A stretch of 64,000 nucleotides of DNA from Gammaproteobacteria bacterium (lineage in GTDB: Bacteria; Pseudomonadota; Gammaproteobacteria; Enterobacterales; Alteromonadaceae). Shown here piece after piece: positions 59,369-64,000 of this stretch; position 1 is the first letter of the stretch, and each line of letters begins with the position of its first letter. The stretch lies in NCBI GenBank assembly GCA_018826295.1, contig JAHJZX010000001.1, positions 94,849 to 158,848 of the forward strand, read 5' to 3'. The position numbers and the translations under genes are program-made. The notes under the pieces are model-generated. The model searched no databases. It had not been told where the DNA came from and saw only the letters and a list, made by a program, of their open reading frames with translations.

Positions 59369-60682
59369 ATGCGTATCTTGGTATTGTGTTTAGCCTTTTT
59401 GCTAGCTGCCTGCGGTGGTGGGGGCAGTGATAGCAACGATAGTAGCAGTGTAAATATCTGCCAGCGTTCTGATGTTAATTCGCACCTATATTGCGCGATG
59501 CAGCAGGATTACCTGTGGTATCGCGATATACCCGATGGTATTAATCCCGCCAACTTCAGTTCGCCATCTGCACTGCTGCAGGCTATGGCAGCACCGCAAG
59601 ATCGTTACAGTTTTGTCCTGACCCGGCAGGAGTATGACGATCGCTTTATTAATGCGACGTTTTTTGGCTACGGTTTTTCCAGTGTGCGGGTCGACAATAA
59701 TACCGCGCTACAGGTTGCTTACGTGTACGACGACGGTTCCGCCGCGCAAAATGGCCTGCGTCGCGGTGATAAAATCGTCGAAATTGAAGGTACCAGCGTA
59801 ACAGAATGGCTAAGCCGGCTTGATGCAGGCAGCGCTAGCAATGATGACATTTACGGCCCGAATGAGGCAGGCGTAGTACGTAACTTTGTCTGGCGTAAAC
59901 CGGATAACACGCAACTAACTTCAGACTTTATTAAAGCAGCCGTGACGACCAATACTGTTTTACATCGCTCGGTTAGCACTGTGGCAGAAAAAAACGTTGG
60001 TTATCTGGTGTTTAACAGCTTTATCGAATTGTCTGAAGCTGAGTTGCAACAGGCCTTTGCTTACTTCGCCAGCCAGAATATTGACGAACTGGTCTTGGAT
60101 TTACGCTACAACGGTGGCGGGTTAATCCGCGTGGCGAATCAGCTGAGTACTCAGGTAGCAGGTAACAGTGTGCTGGGTCAGGCTTTTGTGAAGTATCAAT
60201 TTAACGATAAGAATAGTGGTAAAAACAATACCACCTTATTTTCTGCCGGTGCCGGCAGCACGGTGTTAAATTTAGATCGGTTGTTTGTGCTGACAACAGC
60301 CGCAAGTTGCTCATCCAGTGAACTGGTGATCAACTCCTTGTCGCCATTTATTGATGTGGTGCAAATAGGCAGCACTACCTGTGGCAAACCCGTTGGCCAA
60401 CAGCCGGATATTATTGCTGATTACGTATTATTTGCTATCAACTTTCAAACAGTAAATGCCCTGGATCAAGGCGCGTATTTTGACGGTTTACAACCTAACT
60501 GCCCGGTTAGTGACGTCATTATGGGCGACTGGGGAGTCGCTAACGATCCGTTATATGCGCAAGCCATCAGTTATCTAGTCAATGGCAGCTGCAGCGATGT
60601 GGCAGTAAGCAGCGCTACAATACACACCAAAGCACTGAAACCGCAGCTGGCCGCACCCTGGGTGCTAAACAATGAGCAATAA
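59369..60682 (+). CDS. S41-family peptidase lipoprotein
   Basis: 437 residues. The lipobox 'LLAACGGGG' makes it an outer- or inner-membrane lipoprotein with a Gly/Ser linker. A PDZ-like domain (about 105-165, 'GSAAQNGLRRGDKIVEIEG') precedes an S41 (Ctp/Tsp-like) protease domain ('LDLRYNGGGLIRVA'). The nucleophile Ser is expected in 'AASCSSSELV' and the general-base Lys in 'TTCGKPVG'. Similar lipoproteins are found in Shewanella. It lies between purA and motX; the substrate is unknown. Confidence 0.85.
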   Translation: MRILVLCLAFLLAACGGGGSDSNDSSSVNICQRSDVNSHLYCAMQQDYLWYRDIPDGINPANFSSPSALLQAMAAPQDRYSFVLTRQEYDDRFINATFFGYGFSSVRVDNNTALQVAYVYDDGSAAQNGLRRGDKIVEIEGTSVTEWLSRLDAGSASNDDIYGPNEAGVVRNFVWRKPDNTQLTSDFIKAAVTTNTVLHRSVSTVAEKNVGYLVFNSFIELSEAELQQAFAYFASQNIDELVLDLRYNGGGLIRVANQLSTQVAGNSVLGQAFVKYQFNDKNSGKNNTTLFSAGAGSTVLNLDRLFVLTTAASCSSSELVINSLSPFIDVVQIGSTTCGKPVGQQPDIIADYVLFAINFQTVNALDQGAYFDGLQPNCPVSDVIMGDWGVANDPLYAQAISYLVNGSCSDVAVSSATIHTKALKPQLAAPWVLNNEQ

Positions 60683-60755
60683 CAGGCGCGAAACTTGCTT
60701 GATTAATACAGGTAGCGGCCGATAAGGCTAAAGTGACAATATACAGGCGCACAAG

Positions 60756-61379
60756 ATGAGTAAAAAATATTGGCTTATAGCGGCATGGTTGCTAGTGCAG
60801 GCGTTCGCACAGTTACAGGCACAGGAACTGGAAGCGGTGCAACTGTACAGCCAGGACGAGCTGTTAGCATTGATCCAAACCAATAGCCATTTGAAGCGAG
60901 TGCGTGATGATGATTGCCAACTGGTACGTGATATCGACGCCCGTGCCGATATAATGCAGTTACCGGCTTATCAGTTTTTGTATGGTGATATGCTGGCCTA
61001 TGGCGTCTGTGTGCCACGCAATGTTGAACGTGGCTGGGATTTGATGCTGCAAGCCGCTGGCCAGGGCCTGCCCGAAGGTTTGGAACAAGTCGGTCGTTAT
61101 TATCATATTGGCCGCTTTGTACAGCCAGATGTTGATAAAGCCATTATCTATTTACGTGAAGCCTCGGCATTAGGGAATTTAAAAGCCCAATTGCGCTTAG
61201 CGCAAATATTGCTGGATGGCCACGGCAGCCCGGTTGATTTTGAACAAAGCTACCGCTGGTTACATCATGCCATAACTGCCGATAGCGCTACCCATAACCA
61301 AATACAGCAGCTGCTGGCGCATTTAGCGCAAAAAATGCCGGCGCGGGTAGTTTCTAGCGCCAGGAAGGCGGTAAAATGA
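60756..61379 (+). CDS. motX: MotX, sodium-driven flagellar motor protein
   Basis: 207 residues with signal peptide ('WLIAAWLLVQAFAQLQAQ') and Sel1-type repeats. 'VRDDDCQLVRDIDARADIM', 'PAYQFLYGDMLAYGVCVPRN' and 'QGLPEGLEQVGRYY' correspond closely to Vibrio MotX, which with MotY forms the T ring that holds the PomAB stator on the polar flagellar basal body. Adjacent to rnr, as I recall for Vibrio. It implies a Na+-driven polar flagellum. Confidence 0.9.
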   Translation: MSKKYWLIAAWLLVQAFAQLQAQELEAVQLYSQDELLALIQTNSHLKRVRDDDCQLVRDIDARADIMQLPAYQFLYGDMLAYGVCVPRNVERGWDLMLQAAGQGLPEGLEQVGRYYHIGRFVQPDVDKAIIYLREASALGNLKAQLRLAQILLDGHGSPVDFEQSYRWLHHAITADSATHNQIQQLLAHLAQKMPARVVSSARKAVK

Positions 61380-61445
61380 AGTTCATACTCATAATGCCGT
61401 TTAGCTGTTACACTTAGCACAATTTAGGACACAAAAGATAACTTA

Positions 61446-63788
61446 ATGACGGTAAATGATCCGCATCTTGCGCGTGAGCAGGAAAAATACGACAACCCTA
61501 TCCCCAGCCGTGAATTTATTCTCGAGCATATCGAAAAACGCCAAAGCCCCGCTTATTTTGAAGAATTAGTCGCTGAACTGGGCTTGTCTGATGACGATAC
61601 TATTTTTGCGTTAAAAAAACGCCTGCGCGCCATGGAGCGTGACGGCCAGTTAATCTATACCAAAAACCGCCGTTATGGTCTGGTTGATAATATGGACCTG
61701 GTAAAAGGCACCGTATTAGGCCACCGTGAAGGCTTTGGTTTTTTAAAATTAGAACAGGGCGGGCCAGACTGGTTTATCCCTAATTTTGAAATGCAGCGTT
61801 TGCTGCACGGCGATATCGTGCTGGCTACCGCGCAAAGTATTAACAGTAAAGATAAAGTAGAAGCCCGTGTTGTGCGGGTGCTAGAGCCACGCAGTGAACC
61901 CATTGTTGGCCGCTATTACAAGGATTTCGCCTTAGGTGTAGTGGTACCGGATGACCCGCGTATTACGCAGGATATTGTAATTCCCGATGGTGAGCAGGGC
62001 GAAGCCCGGCATGGTCAGGTCGTATTGGTTGAGATCACCCAGCGGCCATCGAAACGGGTTAATGGTATAGGCAAAGTAACAGAAGTACTGGGCGAGCATA
62101 TGGCGCCGGGTATGGAAATTGAAATAGCTATTCGCAACCATCAAATACCGCATGTGTTTTCCGATGCCGTGCTTAAACAAGTGGCTAATTATGGCGAAGA
62201 AGTACCCGCAGACGCCAAACAAGGCCGGGTTGATTTAACCCAACTCGGTTTAATTACCATTGATGGTGAAGATGCGCGCGACTTTGACGACGCTGTGTAC
62301 GCTGAGGCCAAAGACAATGGTGGCTGGCGCTTATGGGTGGCGATTGCCGATGTCAGTGCCTACGTCTTGCCTTATACGGTACTGGATAACACTGCGATAG
62401 AACGTGGTAACTCAGTGTATTTCCCTGATCATGTGGTGCCAATGTTGCCTGAGGCGTTATCTAACGGCCTGTGCTCACTTAACCCGCATGTTGACCGTTT
62501 ATGTTTAGTTGCTGATATGCACATCAGTGCCAGCGGCAAACTCGACAGCTATCAGTTTTATGAAGCGGTAATGCATTCCAGTGCGCGTTTAACCTATAAC
62601 AAGGTGCATAAGATCCTGCAGGGCGATCCGGAATTGCGCCAGCAGTATGCCGCGAATTTAACCAATATCGAAACATTGAACAGCCTGTACAAAAAGCTCG
62701 CCAAGGTGCGTGGCCAACGTGGTGCCATTGAATTTGAGACAGTGGAAACGCGGTTTATTTTTAACAGCCATCGTAAAATTGAACAAATTGTACCGGTGCA
62801 CCGCGTTGAATCACATAAGATCATTGAAGAGTGCATGATTATGGCTAACGTGGCCGCTGCACGCTTTATTGAAAAGCACGAAGCGCATACGCTGTTTCGC
62901 GTGCATGAGCGACCCGATGCCGATCGCTTTGATAACTTTCGCCGTTTCCTGGCCGAGCTGGGTATCGATGCCAATTTGTCGGCAGAACCGACCCCGTTGG
63001 AGCTAACGCAAACGCTGGAAAAAATTGGCGACCGGCCGGACCGCGAGCTGATTGAAACCACCATGTTGCGCTCAATGAAACAGGCGGTGTACCAGGGCGA
63101 TAACCAGGGGCACTTTGGCCTGGCGCTGGAAGCCTATGCCCATTTTACTTCGCCAATCCGTCGTTACCCGGATTTAGTGCTGCACCGTGGCATTAAAGCC
63201 TTACTGGCCAAGCAGGGGCAAAAAGTAACCGGAGCGCGCGAATACACCGAAGCCGAAATTACGCCGCTGGGCGAGCAATGCTCAATGACCGAACGCCGCG
63301 CCGACGACGCCACCCGCGAAGTGGCCGACTGGTTGAAATGCGAATATATGCAAGACCATTTAGGCGCAGAGTTTGACGGTGTGGTGTCTACAGTAACCAG
63401 CTTTGGCTTGTTTGTACGCTTAACTGAGCTATACATCGAAGGTCTGGTACATGTCACCTCGTTGCAAAACGACTATTACCATTTTGACGCCGAACGCCAT
63501 ACGCTAAGCGGCGAGCACGGCAAAGTAACTTACCGCATGGGCGATTTACTGAAAGTAAAAGTGGCTGCAGTAAATCTGGAAGCGCGCAAAATTGATTTAG
63601 TGTTAGTAGGCGAGCCCAAACGTGTGGTGAATAAAGCCGACATTAAAGCCTCTAAACAAGCTGCAGCGGACAAAGGCGCTAAACGCGGTTCGGCAAAGCC
63701 AGGCAAAGCACCTGTCAAAGCAGAAGCTAAACCGAAAGGTGCGCGTAATATTACCGCGCGGAAAAAGCCACGGCGTAAAGCTAAGTAA
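61446..63788 (+). CDS. rnr: Ribonuclease R
   Basis: 3'-5' exoribonuclease that degrades structured RNA. 780 residues: N-terminal HTH and cold-shock domains, RNB catalytic domain ('DGEDARDFDDAVYAE' holding the Mg-binding Asp residues), S1 domain (about 640-720, 'FDGVVSTVTSFGLFVRL') and a Lys/Ala-rich tail. Confidence 0.97.
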   Translation: MTVNDPHLAREQEKYDNPIPSREFILEHIEKRQSPAYFEELVAELGLSDDDTIFALKKRLRAMERDGQLIYTKNRRYGLVDNMDLVKGTVLGHREGFGFLKLEQGGPDWFIPNFEMQRLLHGDIVLATAQSINSKDKVEARVVRVLEPRSEPIVGRYYKDFALGVVVPDDPRITQDIVIPDGEQGEARHGQVVLVEITQRPSKRVNGIGKVTEVLGEHMAPGMEIEIAIRNHQIPHVFSDAVLKQVANYGEEVPADAKQGRVDLTQLGLITIDGEDARDFDDAVYAEAKDNGGWRLWVAIADVSAYVLPYTVLDNTAIERGNSVYFPDHVVPMLPEALSNGLCSLNPHVDRLCLVADMHISASGKLDSYQFYEAVMHSSARLTYNKVHKILQGDPELRQQYAANLTNIETLNSLYKKLAKVRGQRGAIEFETVETRFIFNSHRKIEQIVPVHRVESHKIIEECMIMANVAAARFIEKHEAHTLFRVHERPDADRFDNFRRFLAELGIDANLSAEPTPLELTQTLEKIGDRPDRELIETTMLRSMKQAVYQGDNQGHFGLALEAYAHFTSPIRRYPDLVLHRGIKALLAKQGQKVTGAREYTEAEITPLGEQCSMTERRADDATREVADWLKCEYMQDHLGAEFDGVVSTVTSFGLFVRLTELYIEGLVHVTSLQNDYYHFDAERHTLSGEHGKVTYRMGDLLKVKVAAVNLEARKIDLVLVGEPKRVVNKADIKASKQAAADKGAKRGSAKPGKAPVKAEAKPKGARNITARKKPRRKAK

Positions 63789-63836
63789 TAAGGTAAACTG
63801 CCGGCCATTTTTAAATGTCGGCATTAAGGATTTACA

Positions 63837-64000
63837 ATGAACGCAGATCTGGTTTTTGGTATTCACGCGGTTGAGGCGTTTTTACAGCGTGCGCCGCAAG
63901 ATGTGCTGGAATTGTTTGTGATGAAAGATCGCGACGACAAACGCATGCAGCCAATCATTCAGTTAGCGCGTCAGAACGGCGTGTCGGTGCAGTTTTGTAA
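63837..64000 (+). CDS. rlmB: RlmB, 23S rRNA Gm2251 2'-O-methyltransferase (3' end outside window)
   Basis: The first 54 codons, beginning 'MNADLVFGIHAVEAFLQ', match the N-terminal substrate-binding domain of the SPOUT methyltransferase RlmB. It follows rnr by 48 bp with AAGGA upstream, the universal rnr-rlmB pair. The frame is open to the end of the window. Confidence 0.92.
   Translation, partial: MNADLVFGIHAVEAFLQRAPQDVLELFVMKDRDDKRMQPIIQLARQNGVSVQFC

Overview
This window is an almost gap-free stretch of a gammaproteobacterial chromosome. Gene order and small marker families (DUF3012, DUF3016, DUF3019, the sodium-motor protein MotX, MipA/OmpV proteins) point to the Alteromonadales/Chromatiaceae group, most like Rheinheimera, Arsukibacterium or Alishewanella. 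The genus is an inference. No rRNA operon, prophage, intact insertion sequence or CRISPR array is visible; there is one tRNA-Gly(GCC).

Layout. 1-8.2 kb: the conserved block pilF(LysM-fused)-rodZ-ispG-hisS-yfgM-bamB-der (pilus assembly, cell shape, isoprenoids, outer-membrane protein assembly, ribosome biogenesis), followed by a large Orn/Lys/Arg decarboxylase. 10.6-12.5 kb: a Fur-box-preceded ferredoxin-NADP reductase, a DUF2442 protein and a ChaC-type glutathione-degrading enzyme. 12.6-16.2 kb: an accessory island. It has three integron gene cassettes without an integrase (a CALIN), proved by three consecutive R'/R'' complementary pairs, then two copies of a ~150-bp repeat bracketing a two-gene module of unknown function, then a yefM-yoeB toxin-antitoxin pair. 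16.3-22.8 kb: an envelope sensing cluster (two MipA/OmpV barrels, DUF3019 protein, TonB-dependent receptor, RstA/RstB-like two-component system) in which three transcription units are preceded by TGACA-type repeats whose first copy contains the stop codon of the upstream gene.

22.8-31 kb: xseA, guaBA, a small DUF3012 lipoprotein, an SRPBCC protein, a short LepB, a GAF-GGDEF diguanylate cyclase and prmA. 31-34.4 kb: an unrecognised three-gene envelope operon (a two-TM protein with a Cys-rich periplasmic domain, an OmpA-family protein, a small secreted protein). 34.5-41.2 kb: aroQ-accBC, dsbD and groESL behind a sigma-32-type promoter. 41.3-44.9 kb: DUF3016, small unknowns, a MerC-domain protein behind a Zur-like box, a GDPD-family phosphodiesterase and psd. 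45-64 kb: psd-rsgA-orn-tRNA-Gly-queG-tsaE-amiB-mutL-miaA-hfq-hflX-hflK-hflC-purA-rnr-rlmB in nearly the Escherichia coli order. Differences are the absence of nnr between queG and tsaE, an added PLP enzyme between hflC and purA, and an S41 protease lipoprotein plus motX where E. coli has nsrR.

The genes outside the 12.6-16.2 kb island are mostly housekeeping. The points most worth following up are the cassette array, the stop-codon-embedded TGACA operators and the OmpA/Cys-rich operon.
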